This document shows, one piece after another, positions 1-9,700 of a stretch of DNA of 64,000 bases. This DNA comes from an uncultured Bacteroidales bacterium (GTDB taxonomy: Bacteria; Bacteroidota; Bacteroidia; Bacteroidales; FEN-979), in assembly GCA_903887775.1 (NCBI GenBank), contig CAISRB010000018.1, forward strand, positions 1 to 64,000, read 5' to 3'. Positions within the stretch are counted from its first letter, which is position 1, and the number at the start of each line of letters is the position of its first letter. The position numbers and the translations under genes were made by a program. Below the pieces are notes generated by a model. The model was not told the DNA's origin. It searched no databases and was given only the letters and a program-made list of their open reading frames with translations.

Positions 1-241
1 CGGGTCTTTTTGACAGCTGTGGTTCCATCGGTAAACGGTTTAAAATTTCCTGCCTCAGTTCGACATCGGGAGTCTGCACCCTGGTCTGTTCCATCGTATG
101 ACTTATCTTTTCCCAGTCCCGGTAATAACTTCCTGCTTCCGGATCAACAGCCAGCCGGCTTTTCAACTCCTGCTGCCCGGCGGCATCGAGTTTCCCTTCA
201 AGATCCTCGTGAATGCGTTCTATGAGTTTTTTGTCAATCAT
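1..241 (-). CDS. Anti-sigma factor, N-terminal part (runs off the window)
   Basis: An open frame starts at an ATG at 241 and continues past base 1, so only about 80 residues are visible. They begin MIDKKLIERIHEDLEGKLD and are charged and helical, like the cytoplasmic N-terminus of Bacteroidota anti-sigma factors (a short acidic helix, then a low-complexity linker). No zinc-binding HxxxCxxC is present in this part. The ATG lies 8 bp inside the end of the ECF sigma gene, the usual translational coupling of sigma and anti-sigma genes. The assignment rests mainly on this position; the transmembrane segment expected next lies outside the window. Fairly sure it is a gene, moderately sure of the role. 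Confidence 0.7.
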   Translation of the reverse strand, partial: MIDKKLIERIHEDLEGKLDAAGQQELKSRLAVDPEAGSYYRDWEKISHTMEQTRVQTPDVELRQEILNRLPMEPQLSKRP

Positions 242-779
242 GGTCGAAGAAATTATTTTCGTCAAGTTTATTTCTTAGTGCCAGTCGGGCATTGAAGAGC
301 CTGTCTTTGACTTTTTTGACACTAATTCCCAAAGTTTCCGATATCTCTTCATACGAAAGCCCGAAATAGTATTTCAACAAGATAAGAGAACGGAACGGGC
401 TTTTAAGTTCCCTCAGGGCAGATTTAACACGGCGGTTTGATTCCAATGCATCGGCCTGGCCATTATCTTCAACGGGGATGCCTTGAGCTTTGTCAAGACT
501 TTCAAAATGCCTTCGGCTTTTTAACTGATTCATGGTTTCATTTAATGCAATCCGGTATAACCAACTGAAAAATCTGAATTTGAAGTTGAACTTACCCAGG
601 TTTGTGTATGCTTTGATAAACACATCCTGTGTGAGGTCTTTTGCTAGTTCCCGGTCGTCGGTCATTTGAAGTATCATCCCGTAAATTTTTTTCTGATACC
701 TTTCTATCAGCACTTCGAAAGAAGATTTGCTGCCTTGCAGCACCTCATAAACAAGTTCATTATCATCCTTCGGTATCAT
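234..779 (-). CDS. RNA polymerase ECF-type sigma-70 factor
   Basis: A 181-residue protein with the two-domain layout of an ECF sigma factor. Region 2 spans roughly residues 20-90 and includes the core-binding and -10 recognition stretch DLTQDVFIKAYTNL followed by FFSWLYRIALNETMN. Region 4 spans about 125-175 with a helix-turn-helix of the type LSYEEISETLGISVKKVKDR. Length is typical of the family. It directs RNA polymerase to a small regulon in response to an envelope or other stress signal. It lies 75 bp downstream of a prsW-like gene and overlaps the anti-sigma start by 8 bp, so the three form one probable unit. The exact signal cannot be read from sequence. Confidence 0.93.
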   Translation of the reverse strand: MIPKDDNELVYEVLQGSKSSFEVLIERYQKKIYGMILQMTDDRELAKDLTQDVFIKAYTNLGKFNFKFRFFSWLYRIALNETMNQLKSRRHFESLDKAQGIPVEDNGQADALESNRRVKSALRELKSPFRSLILLKYYFGLSYEEISETLGISVKKVKDRLFNARLALRNKLDENNFFDHD

Positions 780-854
780 AAATACAAATTGGTTATGAAA
801 AAGTTGGAAAATTTACTAAAAATTTCAAAAAGTTTATATGTTTTTCTTTTCCAA

Positions 855-1871
855 TTAGTTTTCGGAAGACAACATTGATAGTTTCCACAGGTCCTTGCGG
901 TTCATTCTCAGAACAGGCGCTATGGCCAGGTATCCCGAATTGCCTATCTGCTTTCTCAGACTTTTCAATTCCTTTAGTTTTGACTGGATTTCGGGATCAG
1001 GTGAAACCACGAAGTCGTTTTCACGGAGCATCATGATGCTTTTTGCTTTTATCGAAAGCTCTGTATACAGGCTGATAAAACAGTAAAGGTCGAAAACAAC
1101 TTCAGCCGGGAAATGGTTCCGGATCGATAAAAGGTATTGACCGGTGCGGGTTTCGGAGAATCTTCCTTTCCTGATCATAGTCAGCATTGAAACTTCAGAA
1201 TCGAATTCCATTTCGAGCCATTTGCGGATGGCATTTTCGTTAAACTGGAAGCTCATTACAAGGGCAAGAGGAATGACTGTAAGAATGAAAACTGTTGCAA
1301 AAACAGGCCATGCAGTGAGTGCGTTAAAACAGGCATGGATGAAAACAGCTGCAACGGCTCCATACAGTAAAGCGAACCCGAAAAAGGCCTGACGGTTCAG
1401 GCTGCTGATAATGAGAATGGCGAAAATAGCAGTAGTCCCTCCATGCATCACTGCAGTGCCGAAGCCCCTGGTGATCCACACCATGAGGTTGGGTTCAGCT
1501 GAAGCATAATTCATAAGGTAGAAGATATTCTCTGCCAGGGAGAATGCTGCTCCTATGCTGAAACCATAAATAGCGCCGTCGATCATAAATCCAATTTTAC
1601 TGGTTTTGATCAGAACCAGAATGAGCATCATTTTCAGGACCTCTTCCACCACTGGTGCAATATACCCTGAAAATAAATCAAAACTCAGCCCATAGTGACG
1701 TATGAGAAAAGTGTTGCTGAAAAAACTCAGAGCAGCACTGAGAATGCCCCATCCGAGGCAAACCACAAGAATGGTTTTATTGACAAGCCGCAGGCTGTCA
1801 AGAAAAAGGAAAAGAAGGAGTAATAAAAAAACCGGGCTCAGACAAATCAAAACTTTGAGAATCATGTGCAC
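855..1871 (-). CDS. PrsW-family intramembrane metalloprotease
   Basis: A 338-residue protein with about eight membrane segments in the first 210 residues and a soluble C-terminal tail of about 120 residues. PrsW-type motifs are visible: EEVLK (E76, E77, K80) in one membrane helix, FSLAE (E114) in another, and histidines at H143 (MHGG) and H179 (FIHACFN). In Bacillus subtilis PrsW makes the first cut in the anti-sigma factor RsiW. Here the gene lies directly upstream of an ECF sigma and an anti-sigma gene on the same strand, so cleavage of that anti-sigma factor is a reasonable inference. The start could also be the ATG two codons downstream (1865). Confidence 0.85.
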   Translation of the reverse strand: MHMILKVLICLSPVFLLLLLFLFLDSLRLVNKTILVVCLGWGILSAALSFFSNTFLIRHYGLSFDLFSGYIAPVVEEVLKMMLILVLIKTSKIGFMIDGAIYGFSIGAAFSLAENIFYLMNYASAEPNLMVWITRGFGTAVMHGGTTAIFAILIISSLNRQAFFGFALLYGAVAAVFIHACFNALTAWPVFATVFILTVIPLALVMSFQFNENAIRKWLEMEFDSEVSMLTMIRKGRFSETRTGQYLLSIRNHFPAEVVFDLYCFISLYTELSIKAKSIMMLRENDFVVSPDPEIQSKLKELKSLRKQIGNSGYLAIAPVLRMNRKDLWKLSMLSSEN

Positions 1872-1995
1872 TTGATTGAAGAGGCAAGTTATGGAAAATT
1901 TTTCTTCCTGCCTGCTGGTAAATTTCCCGGATGATATATGACAGGGTCTGGCGGAGGATTACAAAACGTTTTAATCCTTGAAAAAATAGTTCGCC

Positions 1996-3561
1996 TTACT
2001 GAGGTTTCAATATAACTGCTATTGTTCCTGCAAAAGAGGGTGTGCTGAATGTACCAACCATATCGCCACTCGTGTTTATGCTACCTGAAAAGTTCAAAGT
2101 TAAAGGAAGAGATGGCGAAGTCCCCAGTATAAAATAAGCCATGGCGCTGCCTGTAATACTCGTGTTGGAACCTGACAGAGTGCCTGACATTGTTTTAGAA
2201 TCTGTTCCGTTATTCTCGGCCGGACTGCAATTGCCTGATGTCAGTGCCACGTTAACGACTGCAGGTATATTTATTATGCCTTTTGTGCCGTCCCATGAAA
2301 CTCCTACCGAATTCATACCATAGCTTAAACTTACGGTGCAAATCCCGTTAACACCGGAATTCCAGCTGATACTACCGGTAAGGGTAAAAGGTCCGCCGGA
2401 AAATATTTTACGGGATTTAATAGAGGCAGCTATAGTCATTGCGTCTCCTAAAAGCACCTCCCGGGCCGGGTTGTCCTGGGAAGCCATTTTCATTGCCATC
2501 AGGGCTTGCTTTGCAGTGACACCCTGCTCACTCATTATCGCCTGAATATAACCCATCGCACAGGGGGCTGCAAGGGAAGTTCCCTCCCAGGCTGTAGAAT
2601 TATTCATCACCACAACATCCGGATCTTCAAGCGAGTAATTAGCATGAATCCCGGGGATATTATCAGTTGACACGAAAAGAACATTATTATTCAATACATC
2701 AGCAATTCCATTTAGAGTACGCAGGTAGTCCAGGATACCACCAATAGGCATGTTTTCATTCCCGGCAGCAATAGTAATGACCAGGTTTTCACGATTTTGC
2801 GGGGGCAGGGCAGCGATCGTCTTCAGTATGCCATAGACAAAGGTAAACCAGCAATCCCGGGCTTCAACTTTTGCCAAAGTATCCAGGTTCGCAAAATCAT
2901 ACGCGGCTTCTGTGTCGAGGCCGCTGTTGAAAGATAAATTGATCAGTGTGGTACCACCGTTATTTTTATTAGCCTGATCAATAATAGCGCGAATTTCTTT
3001 TCCCAATGGAGCAACATCACTCCCCCCGCCCAGAGTAACATCTTCACATTCATCCAATGTGCCTGCACAATTCTGTAAAGTTGCCTGAACTGCCTTCCCG
3101 TGGTCGTATCCGCATTTATCTAATATTGCCACACCGCTTTTCGGGTAACTCAACACATTCGGGATCACCCCATCTACCAAAGCGTTGGCCATCATAGTAT
3201 TGACAAACGAGCCCGTATTCGACGAGTCTATACTAATGAAATAATAACCAATCGCAGGTATTTGAGCCAGAATTTGTCCACCGTTTGCAGTAATTAATTG
3301 AGATGCTTCTGCTTCGCCGGCAGTCGTTTTAAAAAAAGCGATCATCTGCCCGGGGAAAGCTGTCAGCCTGAGGGAGATGCCCTGAACGGTATAGTTAATT
3401 TCAGCAGGTGTAGGGTATGTGCCTGTATATTCGGTAGCATTGGCCAGCAAACCCGTAGAACCGGCATCCGAGGTGTCTTTCTTATTGCAGCCCGTTATCA
3501 ATACTAAAAATACAAACAGTAATACCAAACCATGAATCGGTTTCATTGTCAGATTTTTCAT
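1996..3561 (-). CDS. Divergent subtilase-like (S8) lipoprotein
   Basis: About 521 residues from the chosen start at 3561; another ATG lies 27 bp upstream at 3588. The chosen start gives a clean lipoprotein signal ending LVLITGC with the lipid-bearing Cys at residue 25. Subtilase signatures follow: DHGKAV (His about 154), IAAGNEN (oxyanion-hole Asn about 268) and WEGTSLAAPCAMGYI (Ser about 329). The catalytic Asp is not clear: the only nearby candidate, in VAILDKCG, lies six residues before the His, much closer than usual. After the protease-like domain comes about 150 residues of low-complexity Ser/Gly/Thr-rich beta sequence. Probably surface or periplasmic; activity is uncertain because of the degenerate Asp/His region. 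Confidence 0.75.
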   Translation of the reverse strand: MKNLTMKPIHGLVLLFVFLVLITGCNKKDTSDAGSTGLLANATEYTGTYPTPAEINYTVQGISLRLTAFPGQMIAFFKTTAGEAEASQLITANGGQILAQIPAIGYYFISIDSSNTGSFVNTMMANALVDGVIPNVLSYPKSGVAILDKCGYDHGKAVQATLQNCAGTLDECEDVTLGGGSDVAPLGKEIRAIIDQANKNNGGTTLINLSFNSGLDTEAAYDFANLDTLAKVEARDCWFTFVYGILKTIAALPPQNRENLVITIAAGNENMPIGGILDYLRTLNGIADVLNNNVLFVSTDNIPGIHANYSLEDPDVVVMNNSTAWEGTSLAAPCAMGYIQAIMSEQGVTAKQALMAMKMASQDNPAREVLLGDAMTIAASIKSRKIFSGGPFTLTGSISWNSGVNGICTVSLSYGMNSVGVSWDGTKGIINIPAVVNVALTSGNCSPAENNGTDSKTMSGTLSGSNTSITGSAMAYFILGTSPSLPLTLNFSGSINTSGDMVGTFSTPSFAGTIAVILKPQ

Positions 3562-3763
3562 AGAAATTAGGTTTTGGCTTCGTTGCATCCTCTAATTTTT
3601 ATCAGTGATTATATTGCTGACACTTCACTTATAAATAATATTCCCGAAGTTAGTGTTTATTCAGGTGACAACTCAAAATTTTTATAGACTTTTTTCTGTA
3701 TTTTTTCAGAGATTAAAATGCTGATGGCATTGTTGCGGTTGGCGGTAAGTTGGCGTTAGTGTA

Positions 3764-4876
3764 TTATTTATTTTCGACCTGGTGTTTTAATTTGTCTAAA
3801 AAAACAGGAACATAATCATTGAAGCTTTTATAATTATTACGACTATTTGCATATTCCTTTATTAAATCAACTATAGTTTCATTATAAACATATCCTTGTT
3901 GTTTTTCACCTTGTATGACCATTTGTGCGAACTCATCGTACTTGTTTTTAATCAAAAAGTAAGCTGTTAAACTACGAAGGCATGATTCACATAAAAAAGT
4001 AATCTTTGATGGGTCTGCTGTAGAATATTGAAATGGAATCTGGTTTATTTGTTTACTGTAATTATCCATAATGGGATTTAGGAAGGAATGTCCAATCTCA
4101 TGTGTTGCCCCATAATAAATATAATCCTTAGCAGCCATTTTACCTTCTCTGAGATCAGTTATATCGCTATTTCCAAATTTTGCATCATTATCAACAACAA
4201 ATTTTGGTGATAAGTAAAATACACAATTTGATTTATTATTGTTTGTAAACCAATATGCGTGTAAATCTTGTTCAAGCATGGTAATTACTATAGTATAGCT
4301 GTCCTTTTTTGCTCCCCAAAATGTCTCAAAATCATTAATCATATCAAGACCTGAAACCTCTTTTGCAACCTCGTCAATTTTCTGTTGATAATATCCCTGG
4401 TGATTTTCAATGAATTTCTCAAACCGGCTGATTTTTGCAAATGACTCAACTGCTTCATTAAGACTATCAATTATTTTAGATTTATTGGCCAATGTGTTGA
4501 GCAATCCAAAATTATCTAATTGCAGATATTTCATGAATGAAGTGTCTTTTTTGAAATTTTCATCAAAAAATTGTCCATTTATTGATAAATGAGCATTATA
4601 ATTCTGCAAAACCTTTTTTATGAATTGAACGGAATTATCATTGTTATTTAAAGAGAAGAAAGTGTTTATATCAGATTTATAATTGAAATCAAAATTGTTC
4701 AGATGATTTGAATTACTCAGGTAGGCCATTATATGAAATAATTCAAGTTTAGTATTAATCTCTATTTTTATTCCTTGTGTTTTTACTTCAAAGGTTTTAA
4801 ATTTATCTGCTTTAGAATATCCGGTTGATAAAATCAACAACAATCCAATCGTCAATAAGAATCTGTTTCTCATCAT
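3764..4876 (-). CDS. Secreted DUF4932-like protein with HExxH zinc-protease motif
   Basis: A 370-residue protein with an N-terminal signal peptide (RNRFLLTIGLLLILSTGYSKA) and a metalloprotease-type motif THEIGHSFLNP with H259, E260 and H263. The HExxHSFxNP pattern resembles the DUF4932 family of secreted Bacteroidota proteins, whose substrate is unknown to me. Composition is clearly more AT-rich than the neighbouring genes, with Asn/Lys-rich coding and few GC-ending codons, which suggests a different history, perhaps transfer. It stands alone: 200 bp separate it from the subtilase-like gene and about 165 bp from the divergent radical SAM gene. The gene and the HExxH motif are clear; the family name is tentative. 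Confidence 0.75.
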   Translation of the reverse strand: MMRNRFLLTIGLLLILSTGYSKADKFKTFEVKTQGIKIEINTKLELFHIMAYLSNSNHLNNFDFNYKSDINTFFSLNNNDNSVQFIKKVLQNYNAHLSINGQFFDENFKKDTSFMKYLQLDNFGLLNTLANKSKIIDSLNEAVESFAKISRFEKFIENHQGYYQQKIDEVAKEVSGLDMINDFETFWGAKKDSYTIVITMLEQDLHAYWFTNNNKSNCVFYLSPKFVVDNDAKFGNSDITDLREGKMAAKDYIYYGATHEIGHSFLNPIMDNYSKQINQIPFQYSTADPSKITFLCESCLRSLTAYFLIKNKYDEFAQMVIQGEKQQGYVYNETIVDLIKEYANSRNNYKSFNDYVPVFLDKLKHQVENK

Positions 4877-5041
4877 TCTTAATTTATTTCATAATACGTG
4901 TCATTTTTTTACATTCTTACCTATTGAAGTCATTGAACATCAATATGCATCAAATTTAAGCTAATACTGATCAATGTCAATAGTTTGATTTTATTTATTA
5001 TCTTTATTGGAAAATGTGGGTCTCAAACGATACAGAAATTC

Positions 5042-6391
5042 ATGATAAATCTCACAATGTGTTATCCTTCCAGGGTTAAGGAAAACATAGGAACCGAACT
5101 TCTTTTTAGCCCGTTGGCACTTGGTTATCTTGCCAGTCACACGCCGGCTCATTATGATATTACCACTTATGATGAATATGTTGGAGAGTCAATGGATACC
5201 GGTATTATCCGCGCAGATCTGGTAGCCATATCAGCCATTACTCCCGGGATCTCCCGGGCTTATGAGATTGGAGATAAACTAAGGGATAGAGGGATTCCCT
5301 GTGTGATCGGGGGGGCCCATGTTTCAGCTCTACCTGAAGAAGCGCTGGAACATTTTAATTCGGTGGTCATTGGTGAGGGGGAAGCCCCATGGAGACAATT
5401 TTTAAGTGATTTTGAAAAAGGCTGCATTCAGCAAACATATTACGGTCCGATGGATGTTTGTCTTAACAACTTAGGGATTCCCAACCGAAAAACCATTCAT
5501 CCTAACTATCATTACCAATCGGTGCTTTCCTCGAGAGGGTGTCCGTTTAATTGTTCATTCTGTTATCTTACCGTTTTTAAGGACAGGAAATACAGGACGA
5601 TCCCTCATGATACTGTTCTTGAGGATTTGGAAACCCTCAGGGGCAAGTTTGCCATTATTTTCGTCGATGAAAATTTTATTGGATATTCGAGAGAGAACAT
5701 TGAGGATCGAAAGGTTTTGATGGAATTAATGATACGGAAAAACTTCAAGTTTTATTGGGGTTGCCAAGCTACAGTGGGGCTGGCAAATGAACCGGAATTG
5801 ATGTCATTAATGTACAGGGCTGGTTGCCGGTCTGTTTTTATAGGGTTTGAATCATCTACAATCGAAGGATTAATGGAGGTGAAGAAAAATCAAAATTTGG
5901 GCGTGAACTATAAGGATTCAATCAGGAATATTCACAAACACAAGATTTCTGTGATCGCATCTACTATCCTGGGAATGGATTCACATCAGTATGGCTATCA
6001 CAAATCTCTGATCAAGGATATCAAAGATATTAAAGCTGATATGGTCAGGGTTTTTTACATGACTGCCTGGCCGGGAACACCCTTGTTTAAAAGCCTCGAG
6101 CAGGAAGGCAGGGTAAACAGAAAATGGGATCAGGTGCGCAAGGATATTCCCTCCATTCAATTTCTGCATTATACTCATGAGGAAATAATAAAAGCACGAA
6201 AAGAAATCATGGATTCTTTCTTTAACCTGAGAAGAAATATTGTCGTGATTTTTCGTTGGCTTTTTATTGATACAAGCCTCATCACTATGTTTATAAGGAT
6301 AAATTTCCGCAATCGAAAATCTGAAAAAATCAGGAATAAACGGGCTGGACAAATTGTTTCCGACGCAAAGGATAAAGGTACTTTACTATAA
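5042..6391 (+). CDS. B12-binding-fold radical SAM protein
   Basis: About 449 residues. The N-terminal 140 residues have the Rossmann-like layout of the B12-binding domain (SPLALGYLASHTP, VIGGAHVSALPEEAL, VIGEGEAP). The usual cobalamin motif DxHxxG is not intact: the matching stretch reads DEYVGE, so base-off cobalamin binding is doubtful. The radical SAM cluster is SRGCPFNCSFC (CxxxCxxC, Cys 167, 171 and 174), followed by a TIM-barrel-like domain with IIFVDENF and a Gly-rich SAM stretch. The ATG at 5042 is preferred over one at 4985 because MINLTMCYPSR starts directly on the first beta strand. The substrate is unknown; the architecture is that of BchE/HpnP-type enzymes. Confidence 0.85.
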   Translation: MINLTMCYPSRVKENIGTELLFSPLALGYLASHTPAHYDITTYDEYVGESMDTGIIRADLVAISAITPGISRAYEIGDKLRDRGIPCVIGGAHVSALPEEALEHFNSVVIGEGEAPWRQFLSDFEKGCIQQTYYGPMDVCLNNLGIPNRKTIHPNYHYQSVLSSRGCPFNCSFCYLTVFKDRKYRTIPHDTVLEDLETLRGKFAIIFVDENFIGYSRENIEDRKVLMELMIRKNFKFYWGCQATVGLANEPELMSLMYRAGCRSVFIGFESSTIEGLMEVKKNQNLGVNYKDSIRNIHKHKISVIASTILGMDSHQYGYHKSLIKDIKDIKADMVRVFYMTAWPGTPLFKSLEQEGRVNRKWDQVRKDIPSIQFLHYTHEEIIKARKEIMDSFFNLRRNIVVIFRWLFIDTSLITMFIRINFRNRKSEKIRNKRAGQIVSDAKDKGTLL

Positions 6392-6582
6392 AGCCATTGA
6401 TGTTCGGGCAGGCCGGATGAGAAATATGAAGTTTGATCAGGACAAGACAGATTTATCCCATTAAAAGGGTTGATGAAATGTCCAAATTAGGCTTGGAAGC
6501 AACTCAAAGTTACTACATCCGTACTACAAATGAAAAAAGACAGCCAATCCATTGATTAACTCTCTTAAAAGATGGTACTTTG

Positions 6583-6653
6583 TTGTCCCGCCAGGATTCG
6601 AACCTAGACCAAGAGAACCAAAATCTCTGGTGCTGCCATTACACCACGGGACA
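6583..6653 (-). tRNA. tRNA-Gln (anticodon TTG)
   Basis: The minus strand folds as a complete cloverleaf. The acceptor stem is TGTCCCG/CGGGACA with discriminator A. The D arm is GTG...CAC. The anticodon stem AGAGA/TCTCT encloses the loop TTTTGGT, giving anticodon TTG. The T arm is CTAGG-TTCGAAT-CCTGG. CCA is not encoded. It stands alone between a radical SAM gene and a divergent DUF2723 gene. Confidence 0.95.
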
Positions 6654-6655
6654 GA

Positions 6656-6702
6656 TGAATTTCGAATTTCGAATTGCTACCTCGCCATTTCGCTATTTCG
6701 AA
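6656..6702. repeat. Degenerate short-word repeat (period 7-8)
   Basis: Short units such as gaatttc (about three copies) pass into units like ttcgctat. The tract lies between the tRNA-Gln promoter and the mature tRNA 5' end, so it would be part of the precursor leader. It belongs to the same family of words seen near 21.4, 41.8, 48.8 and 51.6 kb. Confidence 0.6.
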
Positions 6703-6710
6703 AACGGCTG

Positions 6711-6742
6711 CAAAAGTAGCGATTTTTTAGCATAAGCGCAAT
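6711..6742 (-). promoter_or_regulatory. Bacteroidota-type promoter for tRNA-Gln
   Basis: On the minus strand TACTTTTG (6711-6718) matches the -7 consensus TAnnTTTG exactly, and ATTG (6739-6742) lies 20 nt upstream at the -33 position. The tRNA begins about 58 bp downstream. A weaker TAACTTCG at 6748-6755 on the plus strand could serve the divergent gene at 6778. Confidence 0.6.
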
Positions 6743-6777
6743 TTTTGTAACTTCGCAGCCCATTCAATTCCTGATAA

Positions 6778-9700
6778 ATGAATAATTACCAGAGACTGAA
6801 CACTATTATTGGCTGGATAACCTTTGCATTTTCAGCTATCGTGTTTTTGCTCACTATAGAGCCTACTGCAAGCTGGTGGGATCCGGGTGAATTTATTTCA
6901 ACAACATATAAGCTTCAGATCGGCCATCCTCCGGGAGCTCCTACCATGCAGCTTATCGGCCGCGTATTTTCACTTTTTGCATTCGGTAATGTGGCAAAGG
7001 TAGCCATGATGATCAATGCTATGAGTGCGATCTGCAGCGCACTTGCAGTCCTTTTCCTTTTCTGGGTTATCACAATGTTTGCACGTAAGATTGTTGCCCC
7101 TGATGGTGAAATGACGAAAGGCCGCATGTGGACGATCTTTGCAGCCGGTTTCATTGGCGCAATGACATTCACATTCACTGACTCTTTCTGGTTTTCAGCT
7201 GTTGAAGGGGAAGTCTATGCCATGTCGGCCATGTTTACATCGCTTGTATTCTGGGCTATCCTGAAATGGGAATCCGTAGCCGATGAAAAACACGCTTCGC
7301 GCTGGCTGATTTTTATTGCCCTTATGATCGGATTCGCTATCGGCGTGCATCTCCTGAACCTGCTGACTATCCCGGCGCTTGCTTATGTGATCTATTTTAA
7401 GAAATACAAACCTACGCGCAAAGGAATGGTTCTGACTTTTCTGATTTCGGTTGTTGTACTGGCCTTTATAATGTATTTTGTCATTCCCTGGATCCCTAAC
7501 CTGGCGGGGAAATTCGAGATCCTTTTTGTAAATTCTTTCGGCCTCCCATTCCAGAGCGGGACTGTCTTTTATTTTACAGCCCTGATCGGGCTTATTGGCT
7601 GGGGGCTGTATTATACGCGCAAAACGAAGCGTCCGCTGATCAATACGATTATTCTTTCGTTCGCATTTCTGTTGATGGGCTACTCGACGTTTTTAGTATT
7701 GGTGATCCGTTCCAATGCCGACACCCCCATCAATGAAAACGACCCTAAGGATATCGTAGGTCTTGTATCTTACCTGAATCGTGAACAATACGGGACCTGG
7801 CCCATTTTCTACGGACAATATTATAATGCTCCTATTGTTGGTTATGAGGACGGCAGCCCTGTGTATGCGCATGATTCGGCTACACGTAAATATGTTATCG
7901 TGGATGACCGCAAGGGAACGATCCCTGTTTACGATTCCCGCTTTATGACGATCTTCCCAAGGATATGGAGCCGTGAATCGGATCGCAAAGGCACGATAGA
8001 TTTTTATAAAAAATGGGGAGGGGAGGGGGTTCCCATAACCACCACCGATGAGGATGGCAAAACACAGACCCTGAACAAACCGACTTTTGCCGATAACCTG
8101 AAATATTTCTTTACATACCAGGTAGGCTGGATGTACCTGAGGTATTTTCTTTGGAATTTCTCAGGACGACAAAATGATGTGCAGGGTTTCGGAGGGGTTG
8201 AAGACGGGAACTGGATCACTGGTATACCGTTTCTTGACAAATGGAGGCTTGGCCACGACCAGTTGAAACTCCCCGACAGCAAGAAGAACTGGGGCACAAA
8301 TAAGTATTATATGCTGCCTCTGATCCTCGGCCTCATCGGCTTTTTCTTCCAGGCTAAAAAGGAGTCCAGGGGAACTATCATCATCACGATGCTGTTCCTG
8401 ATGACCGGGCTTGCAATCGTCGTTTACCTGAACCAGAAACCCTTTGAACCTCGCGAGAGGGATTATTCTTATTGCGGATCCACGTATGCATTCTCGATCT
8501 GGATCGGCCTTGGAGTAATTTATCTGATCCAGCTGGCAAAGAAATATTTAAAGAAAGAATACCTGTCGGTAATTCTTGTATTTGCCTTCTGTTTCCTGCT
8601 TGTTCCAGCGAACATGGCAAAAGAGAACTGGGATGACCATGACCGCAGCGGAAAATATTCCTGCCGTGACTTTGCAGCCAATTACCTGAATTCATGCGAT
8701 CAACAGGCGGTGCTCATTACGAATGGCGACAATGACACTTTCCCCTTATGGTACGACCAGGAAGTTGAAGGTATTCGCACCGATGTCAGGGTTGTGAATT
8801 TTATGCTTGCTTCCGGTGCCTGGTATATCGACCAGCTTTATCAAAAAATGTACGAATCGAATCCTCTGCCATTTACCTTAAAACGGAAACAATACGGTGC
8901 CGGGCAGAATGACATAATACCTTTTTACGACATCGGTGTAAATGGATATGTAAATCTGAAAGATGTCATTGATTTTATCAGGAGTGACGATCCCCAGACC
9001 TTTCTGACACTGCAAAACGGGACAAAGATCAAGTTCATCCCATCCAGGAAGGTTAAACTTGCCGTGGATAAAGAGGCCTGCATCAGGAACGGGATCGTAC
9101 CTGAGCATCTTAAAGACAAAATGGTTGATACCATATACTGGACTATACGCGGAAACCAGCTTTACAAGAATGATATCATGCTGCTTGATTTCGTAGCGAG
9201 CAATAACTGGACACGCCCGCTTTACTTTGCATCTCCCAGCAGCGTGAGTCACGTTTTTAATGTTGAGAAATTTTGCAGTGTAACCGGATTCGTTTACAAG
9301 TTCATGCCGCTCCCTGCCGATTCGGCCGATTATATCCAGGGCATGGGGGGAATCGATGCATTAACATCTTATGACATCCTCATGAACAAATGCAAATGGG
9401 GCCAGCTCAGTGATCCGAATGTATATATTGATCCGGAAAGCCTCAATAACTCTGTCCGTCCAAAGACCAATGCGATGAGAGTCGCCCAGTCACTGGTGAA
9501 CATGCATAAAAAGAAAGAAGCTGTTATGCTGCTCAACTCGTATCTGAATAACTTCCCCGATTCGAAGATCACTTATGATATGTATATGCTGCCGTTTGCC
9601 GAAGTTTATTACCACGCCGGAGATACGGTCAAAGCCAATCAGATCATGAGAAGAGTTTCCCAGGTACTGTCGCAAAATGTGGACTATTACATGTCGTATA

